Below are positions 14,346-20,506 of a stretch of 30,525 nucleotides of DNA, in pieces. Numbering within the stretch: the stretch's first letter is position 1; each line of letters opens with the position of its first letter. Source of the DNA: an uncultured Lachnospiraceae bacterium (GTDB taxonomy: Bacteria; Bacillota; Clostridia; Lachnospirales; Lachnospiraceae). Made by a program: the position numbers and the translations under genes. The DNA is taken from assembly GCA_910577825.1 (NCBI GenBank), contig CAJTOK010000045.1, forward strand, positions 1-30,525, written 5' to 3'. Below the pieces are notes generated by a model. The model was not told where the DNA came from. It made no database searches and saw nothing but the letters and a program-made list of their open reading frames with translations.

Positions 14346-14477
14346 CTTTATTGGGATTGACATTGTATTTTCTGAAACTAATACATTGTCATAAGTAATT
14401 ACTATTACAACGTGCGGATTATAGTTTTTTCTTAAATACTCCACAATAGGCTTTGATAAAACTTCCAATTCGTCCAT
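14310..14477 (-). CDS. Small conserved-type protein, 55 aa, antisense to the KTSC gene end
   Basis: Reads MDELEVLSKPIVEYLRKNYN then PHVVIVITYDNVLVSENTMSIPIKLS. AGGAG lies 9 bases before the ATG at 14477. The pattern (helix, YNPH, beta strands, SIP end) looks like a small protein frequently found in Firmicutes phages, but I cannot name it. It is the only minus-strand gene in the lysogeny region and overlaps the KTSC gene by 36 bp. Confidence 0.6.
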   Translation of the reverse strand: MDELEVLSKPIVEYLRKNYNPHVVIVITYDNVLVSENTMSIPIKLSDSAVTVNFV

Positions 14478-14501
14478 ATTTAATGCTCCTTTCCCCGGTT
14501 T

Positions 14502-14511
14502 CCGCCGGCGG
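14502..14511. repeat. GC-rich 10-bp palindrome CCGCCGGCGG
   Basis: A perfect palindrome of pure G/C in an AT-rich region between the minus-strand 55-aa gene and the cassette 4 promoter. It could be a regulator site. Confidence 0.4.
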
Positions 14512-14526
14512 TTGGTTAAAGTTTTA

Positions 14527-14574
14527 TTGCAACTTGTTAATGTATGATGTTATTATAATAGCGTTTTCGCTATT
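14527..14574 (+). promoter_or_regulatory. Promoter and operator of repressor 4 (AATAGCG-TTTT-CGCTATT)
   Basis: The shared motif TTGCAACTTGTTA (14527-14539) is followed by ATGTTATTATAAT, as in cassettes 1 and 3, and then by a perfect 7-4-7 palindrome at 14557-14574. I see no good second operator about 29 bp further on. Confidence 0.65.
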
Positions 14575-14611
14575 TGTCAATAGTTTTTTAGAGAAATATC
14601 TAGGAGATTTT

Positions 14612-14983
14612 ATGATTAATAGGATTTTAAACCTAATTGATGCTTCTAATATGAGCGACTCCGCTATATGTAAAGAACTATCAATAGGTAATGGCATTAT
14701 AGGGAAATGGCGCAAGGGACTTCAAAAACCATCTACTGAAGCAATTATTAAAATTGCCCAATACTTTAATGTCAGTACAGATTTCCTACTTTTAGGAGAT
14801 AAGAATAATACAGCTATGTCAATTGATGATGCAGAATGGTTATCATTAATACACCGTCTGCCCCATGATGCACAGCTTGAATTTAAAGGGGAAATAAAAG
14901 GCTATTTAAAATGTCTGAATTATGAGTCTGTTACAGCAGATGAACCATTAAGAAAGACAGGTACGGACAGCCTGGGAAAATAA
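14612..14983 (+). CDS. CI-like XRE repressor with Clostridial C-terminal tail (123 aa)
   Basis: HTH_3 domain INRILNLIDASNMSDSAICKELSIGNGIIGKWRKGLQKPSTEAIIKIAQYFNVSTDFLLLG (residues ~2-62), recognition helix GNGIIGKWRKGL. A C-terminal segment DDAEWLSLIHRLPHDAQLEFKGEIKGYLK and end KTGTDSLGK are typical of Firmicutes prophage repressors. Start ATG 14612 has AGGAG upstream; a longer frame from 14453 would run through the operator. It is probably the main lysogeny repressor or a fourth member of the array. Confidence 0.85.
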   Translation: MINRILNLIDASNMSDSAICKELSIGNGIIGKWRKGLQKPSTEAIIKIAQYFNVSTDFLLLGDKNNTAMSIDDAEWLSLIHRLPHDAQLEFKGEIKGYLKCLNYESVTADEPLRKTGTDSLGK

Positions 14984-15009
14984 TACCCTTCGAGTGGTAC
15001 CGAAGGGTA
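14984..15009 (+). repeat. Stem-loop 1 upstream of the SDH protease gene
   Basis: TACCCTTCG (14984-14992) pairs with CGAAGGGTA (15001-15009) around AGTGGTAC. It starts at the repressor stop codon and is followed by A-rich, not T-rich, DNA, so it is not a rightward terminator. Versions with matched stem changes precede the next two cargo genes. Confidence 0.7.
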
Positions 15010-15067
15010 AAAAATAAAGATTAACAAAATCTCAATATTTGAATATAAGAATAAAAGGAGAATACAT

Positions 15068-15925
15068 ATGCAAAACCCAATTGACGAAGCTGCCCGACAA
15101 CTGTTAATTGATAAACTTTCAGCCCTGGAAGATTACCTTAATGCTGATGTTATTGTATATTATGGAGAAATATTTGCTTCTGTTGAGGTAACAATAAAAC
15201 AGATTGTTGAAGATTTACAATCAGAAGAACCAACTAATAAAAAATGCTATATCCTTCTGACAACTCCAGGTGGCAGTTTAAACCCTGTAAACAGAATGGT
15301 AAGTATTCTTCGCCATTTTTACACAGAAGTTAATTTTATAATTCCAGATTATGCTTATAGTGCCGGCACTATCTTCTGTATGAGTGGAGATAATATACTT
15401 ATGAATTACTTTAGTGCATTAGGTCCTGTTGACCCACAAGTGCAAAACAAAGACGGGAAATTAGTTGCTGCCCTTGGCTACCTTGACAAAATTAATGAAT
15501 TACTATGCAAAGCTAAGGATAACACAATTTCCCAGGCGGAATTTTTAATATTAAAAGATTTTGACTTAGCAGAACTTAGGGCGTATGAACAGGCAAAAGA
15601 GCTTGCTATTGACCTTATACAAAAATGGCTTGTAAAATATAAATTTAAGGACTGGATAAAACATTCAAACGGGGAAATAGTAACAAATGAAGAAAAAAAT
15701 ATCCGTGCTATTGAAATCGCTATGAATTTAAGTGATAATAATAAATGGAAATCACATGACAGGGCTATAAATATGCAGGAATTAGAAGCAATGAAACTGA
15801 AAATAACAGATTATGGGCTGGACAGAAAACTATCTTCTAGAATTGATACCTATAACTCTGTTTTAGTAGACTATGTAAACAAATACCAGCCACGCATATT
15901 TGTTCACACAAGGAGGTTTTTATAA
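15068..15925 (+). CDS. SDH-family (serine dehydrogenase proteinase/ClpP-like) serine protease
   Basis: A 285-aa ClpP/crotonase-fold protein of the SDH (PF01972) type. YILLTTPGGSLNPVNRMVSIL forms the oxyanion segment, YAYSAGTIFCMSGDNI holds the likely catalytic Ser (SAGT), and FSALGPVDPQV is the SDH hallmark, with no signal peptide. It probably acts in the cytosol on unknown substrates. AAAGGAGA lies 7 bases before the ATG. Its TAA overlaps the ATG of the 63-aa gene by one base (TAATG), so the two are translationally coupled. Placement in phage cargo suggests a defence or host-interaction role; that is inference. Confidence 0.85.
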   Translation: MQNPIDEAARQLLIDKLSALEDYLNADVIVYYGEIFASVEVTIKQIVEDLQSEEPTNKKCYILLTTPGGSLNPVNRMVSILRHFYTEVNFIIPDYAYSAGTIFCMSGDNILMNYFSALGPVDPQVQNKDGKLVAALGYLDKINELLCKAKDNTISQAEFLILKDFDLAELRAYEQAKELAIDLIQKWLVKYKFKDWIKHSNGEIVTNEEKNIRAIEIAMNLSDNNKWKSHDRAINMQELEAMKLKITDYGLDRKLSSRIDTYNSVLVDYVNKYQPRIFVHTRRFL

Positions 15926-16116
15926 TGAGTATAATAACGACAATTAAAAATTTGGATATGAACATTGATGACAAATACAAAAATAAAACTCTTAATAATT
16001 CTTTAGAACTTTACCATAAACTTATAGATGATGGCATTATGCGACCACGTGGAAACCAGTTAAACCGAAGTGGTATTATACCAAAAGTGATTCGCTTCAA
16101 CATACCTAAAAAATAA
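15925..16116 (+). CDS. 63-aa protein, copy 1 (coupled to the SDH protease)
   Basis: MSIITTIKNLDMNIDDKYKN... with the C-terminal half LYHKLIDDGIMRPRGNQLNR and a basic end IRFNIPKK. The protein is about 81% identical (51/63) to the product of 19354-19545, and the region including GGAGGTTTTTATAATGAG upstream is also nearly the same in DNA. I do not know the family. Its position as last gene of both the protease operon and the MazF operon suggests a portable partner, perhaps an antitoxin or adaptor. Confidence 0.75.
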   Translation: MSIITTIKNLDMNIDDKYKNKTLNNSLELYHKLIDDGIMRPRGNQLNRSGIIPKVIRFNIPKK

Positions 16117-16166
16117 ATATAAAAATTTTAGCACAGTAAATTCTTTGTAAAAAAAATAAAAACTTA

Positions 16167-16209
16167 CAGCCTGGGAAAACAAACCCCTTCAATTGATACC
16201 GAAGGGGTT
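16167..16209 (+). repeat. Stem-loop 2 with a relic of the repressor 3' end
   Basis: ACAGCCTGGGAAAA repeats the last codons of the repressor (D-S-L-G-K). AACCCCTTC (16182-16190) then pairs with GAAGGGGTT (16201-16209) around AATTGATACC. Compared with stem-loop 1 the stem has one more C-G pair and the loop differs. It precedes the DUF4041 gene. Confidence 0.7.
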
Positions 16210-16252
16210 AAATACATATACAAGATTAAACTATATAAACAAGGAGAAAAAA

Positions 16253-17572
16253 ATGGGTTTTTTAGATACTTTTAAAGGAAAACAATATAAAACAGAACTA
16301 GAAAAACTTCAACAAGAACATGAAGCATTAAAAGCATTAATGACACCAGAAATGCAGGAGGCATTCAATTTACAAAATAAAATATTAAATTTTCAAAACC
16401 AGATAACGGAATATCAAAACACCATTGAAAAAATATCTAATTCAATTGCGGAAAAAAACACTGAACTTTCTAATCTTGAAGATAAAATTATCCAAAAAAA
16501 GAAAGATTTAATAAATTTCGATGATGAAATTTTGGTCCAGGAATTTGGCCTGTATAAACCTATATACAATTTTGCAAATGCGTTAGATTATAAAGAGGCG
16601 CTGAACGAACTGCGTGCTAAACAAAAAGAACTAATCAAAAATAAACGGGCAGTGACCGGAAACATGAACTGGTCTGTAAACGGAAGCTCCTCCCAAGGAA
16701 AGAAAATGGTTTCTGACACCCAGAAACTTTTGCTCCGAGCATTTAATACTGAATGCGACAGCATCATCAGTAATGTTAAATATACCAATTTTGTCGCTTC
16801 ACTCGAACGCCTTAACAAAAGCGCATCTGCCATATCCAAACTAGGAAAAATGATGGATATTGCAATTTCCACTGAATACTTGAATTGCAGGATAGAAGAA
16901 CTGCATCTTGCGTTTGAATACATACAAAAAAAACAGCAGGAAAAAGAGGAACAAAAGGCTGCAAGGGCAGAACAGCGGGAACAGGCTAAAATCCAAAAGG
17001 AATTAGAAGAACAGCGGCACAAAATTGAAAAGGAACAGACACACTACCAGACAGCATATGAAAAATTAATGGCGCAGTTATCCAAACACCCTGATGATAC
17101 TGACCTGCAAAAAAAGAAAGAAGAGTTGGAAAAACAGCTTTCTGACATTGACATTGCACTTACAGATATTGATTACAGACAAGCTAATATGAGGGCTGGT
17201 TATGTTTACATAGTTTCTAATATAGGCTCATTTGGTGAAAATGTATATAAAATTGGAATGACACGAAGACTTGACCCACAAGAACGTATTGATGAACTTG
17301 GAGGTGCATCTGTTCCGTTTAAATTTGATGTCCATGCAATGATTTTCTCCGATGATGCACCAGCCCTTGAAGCTGCCCTGCACAGAGCATTTGAAAATAA
17401 AAAAGTAAACATGGTCAACCAAAGACGTGAATTTTTTAATGTAACACTTGATGAGATAAAAGATGTCATAAAGAAAAATTTTGATAAAACCGTTGAATTT
17501 ATTGATATACCAGATGCAGAACAATACCGTGTTAGTATGAAAATGAGAACTATGAAAAACAAGTCTGCATAA
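16253..17572 (+). CDS. DUF4041/T5orf172 protein with GIY-YIG nuclease domain
   Basis: A 439-aa protein starting MGFLDTFKGKQYK (AAGGAG 9 bases upstream). Residues ~10-75 form a coiled coil. The DUF4041 core follows (LYKPIYNFANALDYKEAL, the RAKQKELIK helix, LLLRAFNTECDSIISNVK), then a long Gln/Glu/Lys coiled coil. The C-terminal T5orf172 GIY-YIG nuclease domain begins AGYVYIVSNIGSFGENVYKIGMTRRLDPQERIDEL and includes ALEAALHRAF with FFNVTLDEI. Such proteins are common cargo in Firmicutes prophages and may cut DNA in defence or superinfection exclusion. Confidence 0.9.
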   Translation: MGFLDTFKGKQYKTELEKLQQEHEALKALMTPEMQEAFNLQNKILNFQNQITEYQNTIEKISNSIAEKNTELSNLEDKIIQKKKDLINFDDEILVQEFGLYKPIYNFANALDYKEALNELRAKQKELIKNKRAVTGNMNWSVNGSSSQGKKMVSDTQKLLLRAFNTECDSIISNVKYTNFVASLERLNKSASAISKLGKMMDIAISTEYLNCRIEELHLAFEYIQKKQQEKEEQKAARAEQREQAKIQKELEEQRHKIEKEQTHYQTAYEKLMAQLSKHPDDTDLQKKKEELEKQLSDIDIALTDIDYRQANMRAGYVYIVSNIGSFGENVYKIGMTRRLDPQERIDELGGASVPFKFDVHAMIFSDDAPALEAALHRAFENKKVNMVNQRREFFNVTLDEIKDVIKKNFDKTVEFIDIPDAEQYRVSMKMRTMKNKSA

Positions 17573-17604
17573 TGAGGCAATTACTACAGAACACAATCCT
17601 TTTG

Positions 17605-17667
17605 AGTAGTACGAATGAGTTTAAAAATAAACTAATTACATGAAATCCAAAGGATTAAAAACATTAA
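17605..17667 (+). repeat. Stem-loop 3 upstream of the zinc-ribbon gene
   Basis: The segment AATCCTTTTGAGTAGTAC (17604-17621 approx.) resembles stem-loop 1 (CCCTTCGAGTGGTAC). Its right arm AAAGGATT lies at about 17649-17656, with extra sequence between, so the stem AATCCTTT/AAAGGATT is kept while its bases have changed. It precedes the gene starting at 17682; arm positions are approximate. Confidence 0.45.
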
Positions 17668-17681
17668 GAAAGGACTATAAA

Positions 17682-18539
17682 ATGGGTATTTTTGATTTTT
17701 TCAAAAAAAAGAAACCAAAACAACAACCAGAACCATATAATTTTTCTCCAACAATAAATTTTGGAAACAGGGAATTGTCACCAAAAGAGCAGATTAAGGA
17801 ACGGACTGGTATTGATTTGGATTATGAAAAATATGTTTGCCTTTCTACATCAGGAGATGAAAATGTATGTCCTATGTGTGCACAGTTTGATGGAAATTCT
17901 TTTTAAAAGAAGATGCTCCCCAACTGCCACTATGTCCTTCCTGTGCATGTGCTTATCAATATTATGACAAAATAGATTTACCCCCTTGTAATCAGTAACA
18001 AAAAGGATTTTGTACTTCCAGCAGAATGTACATCATTATTTTACAAACATCAGCAAAAACTCTTTGAAGAAGATGATATAAATAAAAAAATACGTATGTG
18101 TGAAACAGATTTAAAAAAATTACCAGAATTTATGACTCCTTACATTTCTGCTGGATTTCCTGCACCTGATGAACTAGCATGCCGTGACATTCTTCCGAAT
18201 TTATATATGCAGCTTGGCAAATGGAAAAAAGCAGAAAATACAATAAAAAAATGTATTGATGCAAAAGCCTATTACCCAGAGGACGGTTCTGAAGAACTTT
18301 CTTATTTCAAATCTTATCAGGAAGTTGCCAATGAAACCTTGTCTTACATATCACAGAACCCAGGATATCTCCAACGTAATATATATAAAGCAATGGGATA
18401 TGATGATGATAAAAAAGAACAGCTTAAACATTTCCTGCGTAATAGTAAACAAATAGAAAAAGTAAAATATGGCAATACTAACCAGTTATTCTATAAAACA
18501 GATGAAAATATAAACGAAACTAGTATAAATAATATATGA
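17682..18539 (+). pseudogene. Zinc-ribbon cargo protein broken by two compensating frameshifts
   Basis: Starts MGIFDFFKKKKPKQQ with AGAAAGGA upstream. The frame stops at 17904-17906 just after VCPMCAQFDGNSF. Restoring one T in the T run near 17900 continues as LKEDAPQLPLCPSCACAYQY. Removing one C from the five-C run near 17981-17985 returns to the first frame (DLP-LVISNKKDFVLPAECT) and joins the open stretch that ends in TETSINNI-type sequence at 18539. The rebuilt protein is about 285 aa with a split CxxC...CxxC zinc ribbon and a helical, TPR-like C-terminal half (NLYMQLGKWKKAENTIKKCI). Function unknown. Errors in homopolymers of the raw sequence would explain it as well as real decay. Confidence 0.65.
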
Positions 18540-18831
18540 AAATAATGATTTCAAAAAATATAAAGCAAACTTTCTGTTATAATATATTTAATACACGGAC
18601 ATTAATAACTGTAAAAAGAAAAGCAATGGTTTCTAAATAAATCCAAAAATAAAAGTAACCATAGATGCTTCAGAAGAATATATTTTAGAAAACAACAGCA
18701 GTATAACCTTTCCTTATGACTACGGGTACACATAGTAATTTATTTTAGGTAATTGTCACTCCATATATGGGAGTATAGATAGAAACCTATGACAAAACAA
18801 TATATAATAATAGAAAAGGAGGTCTGCAAAT
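18540..18831 (+). other. Intergenic stretch with gene remnants and a TA promoter
   Basis: A short open stretch around 18650-18737 reads IKVTIDASEEYILENNSSIT then FPYDYGYT-stop with no start or ribosome site, so it looks like a decayed gene end. The last ~80 bp hold the toxin-antitoxin promoter. Nothing else is recognised. Confidence 0.5.
18753..18777 (+). promoter_or_regulatory. Promoter and operator of the MazF-type toxin-antitoxin operon
   Basis: TTGTCA (18753-18758) and TATAGA-like sequence enclose an imperfect palindrome ACTCC-N7-GGAGT (18758-18774, centre CATATATG). A palindrome inside the promoter is the usual site for autorepression by the antitoxin. Confidence 0.45.
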
Positions 18832-19020
18832 ATGTCAACACAACAAAAAATTGAAAACCTGATTTCCAACGCACCTGAAAACAAACTTGATATTATACTT
18901 GCCTTTGTACAATTTGTTTTACTTGATAATAGTGAAATTAACAATTCACTTTTAAGTGAACCTTCCCTTGCTAAAGACTGGCTTCTTAAAGAGGAGGATA
19001 ATGCATGGCAGCATTTATAA
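18832..19020 (+). CDS. Type II antitoxin paired with the MazF/PemK toxin
   Basis: A 62-aa acidic protein: a helical N-terminus (QQKIENLISNAPENKLDIILAFVQFVL) and a C-terminus SLAKDWLLKEEDNAWQHL. The C-terminus resembles the toxin-binding SLAEDWL-EEDEAW tail of DUF2281/VapB-type antitoxins. AAAGGAGG lies 8 bases before the ATG. Its end overlaps the toxin start by 16 bp, the standard order of antitoxin then toxin. Confidence 0.8.
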   Translation: MSTQQKIENLISNAPENKLDIILAFVQFVLLDNSEINNSLLSEPSLAKDWLLKEEDNAWQHL

Positions 19021-19340
19021 AAGGTGATGTTGTTGTTATACCATTTCCATTTACAGATTTAAGTGCTTCAAAAAAACGTCCTGCTGTTATAATATCTGGT
19101 CTATATGGAAGTGATTACTTAATGTTACAAATTACTTCCCAGAATGTAAAAGACAATTATGCAATACCACTTCTTACAACAGATTTCCAGTCTGGCACAC
19201 TTCAAAAAAACAGTAACATACGTCCAAATAAAATTTTTACTTTAGACAGTAAACTCATATTATACAAAGCTGGACATCTTACTAATACTAAAATTGATGA
19301 ATGTGTCCAGAAAGTATGTTCAATTATCAGGACGGGATAA
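19005..19340 (+). CDS. MazF/PemK-family toxin (mRNA interferase)
   Basis: A 111-aa protein with the PemK/MazF fold: IKGDVVVIPFPFTDLSASKKRPAVIIS at the N-terminus includes the conserved G-D-V and K-RPA segments, then LLTTDFQSGTLQKNSNIRPNKIFTLDSKLI and a C-terminal helix. Family members cleave RNA and stop growth when the antitoxin is lost. GAGGA lies just upstream of the ATG within the antitoxin gene. A 63-aa gene follows 13 bp downstream. Confidence 0.88.
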   Translation: MAAFIKGDVVVIPFPFTDLSASKKRPAVIISGLYGSDYLMLQITSQNVKDNYAIPLLTTDFQSGTLQKNSNIRPNKIFTLDSKLILYKAGHLTNTKIDECVQKVCSIIRTG

Positions 19341-19353
19341 GGAGGTTTTTATA

Positions 19354-19545
19354 ATGAGCATAGTAACAACTATACAAAACTTAGATATGAAAATTGACGA
19401 CAAATATAACAAAAACTCTCTTAGCAACTCATTAGAACTTTACCATAAACTTATAGATGATGGCATTATGCAACCACGTGGAAACCAGTTAAACCGAAGT
19501 GGTATCATACCAAAAGTAATCCGTATTAATATATCTAAACAATGA
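19354..19545 (+). CDS. 63-aa protein, copy 2 (behind the MazF toxin)
   Basis: MSIVTTIQNLDMKIDDKYNK... shares 51 of 63 residues with copy 1 (15925-16116); the C-terminal half is the best conserved. AAGGAGG lies 8 bases upstream and the preceding bases GGAGGTTTTTATAATGAG match copy 1. The same third gene behind two unrelated cargo genes suggests it moves as a unit or serves a shared role. Function unknown. Confidence 0.75.
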   Translation: MSIVTTIQNLDMKIDDKYNKNSLSNSLELYHKLIDDGIMQPRGNQLNRSGIIPKVIRINISKQ

Positions 19546-19591
19546 GCATAAATAGTCCCATATAGAAAAAACAGTAAAGGAAGTGTATATT

Positions 19592-20158
19592 ATGCCGCCA
19601 GCATTACAACCACAGACAGAAACAATAACCCTGGAACAGTACGAAGCTCTTCCAGAGGAAAAAAGAACAGAAGTCTTTGATGGCATTGTCTATGATATGG
19701 CCAGTCCTTCACAGATACACCAGTCAATTTCCATGCAGCTTTCTACAGTTATAAACAACTATATCCTGCACAAAAAAGGGGATTGCAGTATTTTCAGCGC
19801 TCCGTTTGATGTAAAGTTGTCTGACAATCCACTGGTAATTGTCCAGCCTGATATAATGGTAGTTTGTGATAAGGATAAGCTGGATGAAAAAAGGTGTAAT
19901 GGCGCACCAGATTTTATCATTGAAATTGTTTCCCCTGGCAACCCATCAGATGATTATATCCGCAAGCTCTATTATTACAAAAATTATGGAGTGCGTGAAT
20001 ATTGGATTGTAGACCCACGCCGCAAAATAGTGACAGTCAACTATTTTGAGAGAAACATGCTTAATATACAATACTCTTTTGATTCTACGGTTAAGGTTAA
20101 TATTTATGATGACTTACTTATAAATTTCTACAGTATTGCTGGATTATTGAATATATAA
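19592..20158 (+). CDS. Uma2-family restriction-endonuclease-fold protein
   Basis: A 188-aa protein with the Uma2 (PF05685) pattern: LTLEQYEALPEEKR-like ITLEQYEALPEEKRTEVFDGIVYDMASPS at the N-terminus, VQPDIMVVCDKDKL, and APDFIIEIVSPGNPSDDYIRKLYYYKNYGVREYWIVDP with the PD-(D/E)xK-like acidic residues (D in PDIMV, E in IEIVSP). Such proteins are frequent in cyanobacteria and Clostridia, and their target is not known. AGGAAG lies 8 bases before the ATG. It is not clearly linked to a partner. Confidence 0.88.
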   Translation: MPPALQPQTETITLEQYEALPEEKRTEVFDGIVYDMASPSQIHQSISMQLSTVINNYILHKKGDCSIFSAPFDVKLSDNPLVIVQPDIMVVCDKDKLDEKRCNGAPDFIIEIVSPGNPSDDYIRKLYYYKNYGVREYWIVDPRRKIVTVNYFERNMLNIQYSFDSTVKVNIYDDLLINFYSIAGLLNI

Positions 20159-20181
20159 TAATAAAAGAAAGGATTGATATT

Positions 20182-20442
20182 ATGTTAGCAATAACTGCAA
20201 GAAATGTTATACAAAATTTTGACCAGACCTGTGATAATGTTGTACAGAACTATGAACCTGTAATTATTACACGTGACAACGATAAAAATGTTGTCCTTAT
20301 TTCCCAGACAGAGTATGATAACCTGCTTGAAAACATTTATATAAGAAAAAGCAAAACTAACTATTCACGTTTGTTTGAATCTATTGAGGAAGCAAAGACA
20401 GGAAACCTTACTATCCTTAATCCATGTGAGCAGAATGATTAA
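20182..20442 (+). CDS. YefM/Phd-family antitoxin
   Basis: An 86-aa protein. ITARNVIQNFDQTCDNVVQNYEPVIITRDNDKNVVLISQTEYDNLLENIYI is the Phd/YefM DNA-binding fold, followed by a short helical C-terminus that would bind the toxin. GAAAGGA lies 9 bases before the ATG. The gene overlaps the ATG of a YoeB-like stub by 8 bp, so the antitoxin outlives a toxin that is almost wholly missing. Confidence 0.85.
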   Translation: MLAITARNVIQNFDQTCDNVVQNYEPVIITRDNDKNVVLISQTEYDNLLENIYIRKSKTNYSRLFESIEEAKTGNLTILNPCEQND

Positions 20443-20506
20443 ATATTTTACTCCTAAAGCCTGGGAAGATTATAAATCTGAAAAAACTATAAATGAGGTA
20501 AACACT
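20435..20506 (+). pseudogene. N-terminal stub of a YoeB/Txe toxin
   Basis: MIKYFTPKAWEDYKS matches the first residues of YoeB/Txe toxins (start, hydrophobic strand, then AWEDY). It then runs into unrelated sequence and continues in frame into the recombinase start. No RNase catalytic residues remain. The YefM-like gene just upstream confirms the pair. Confidence 0.75.

Noticed and set aside
14984..15015. Rho-independent terminator after repressor 4
   Set aside because: The stem is good but A-rich DNA, not T, follows in the reading direction, and a related stem recurs before other genes.
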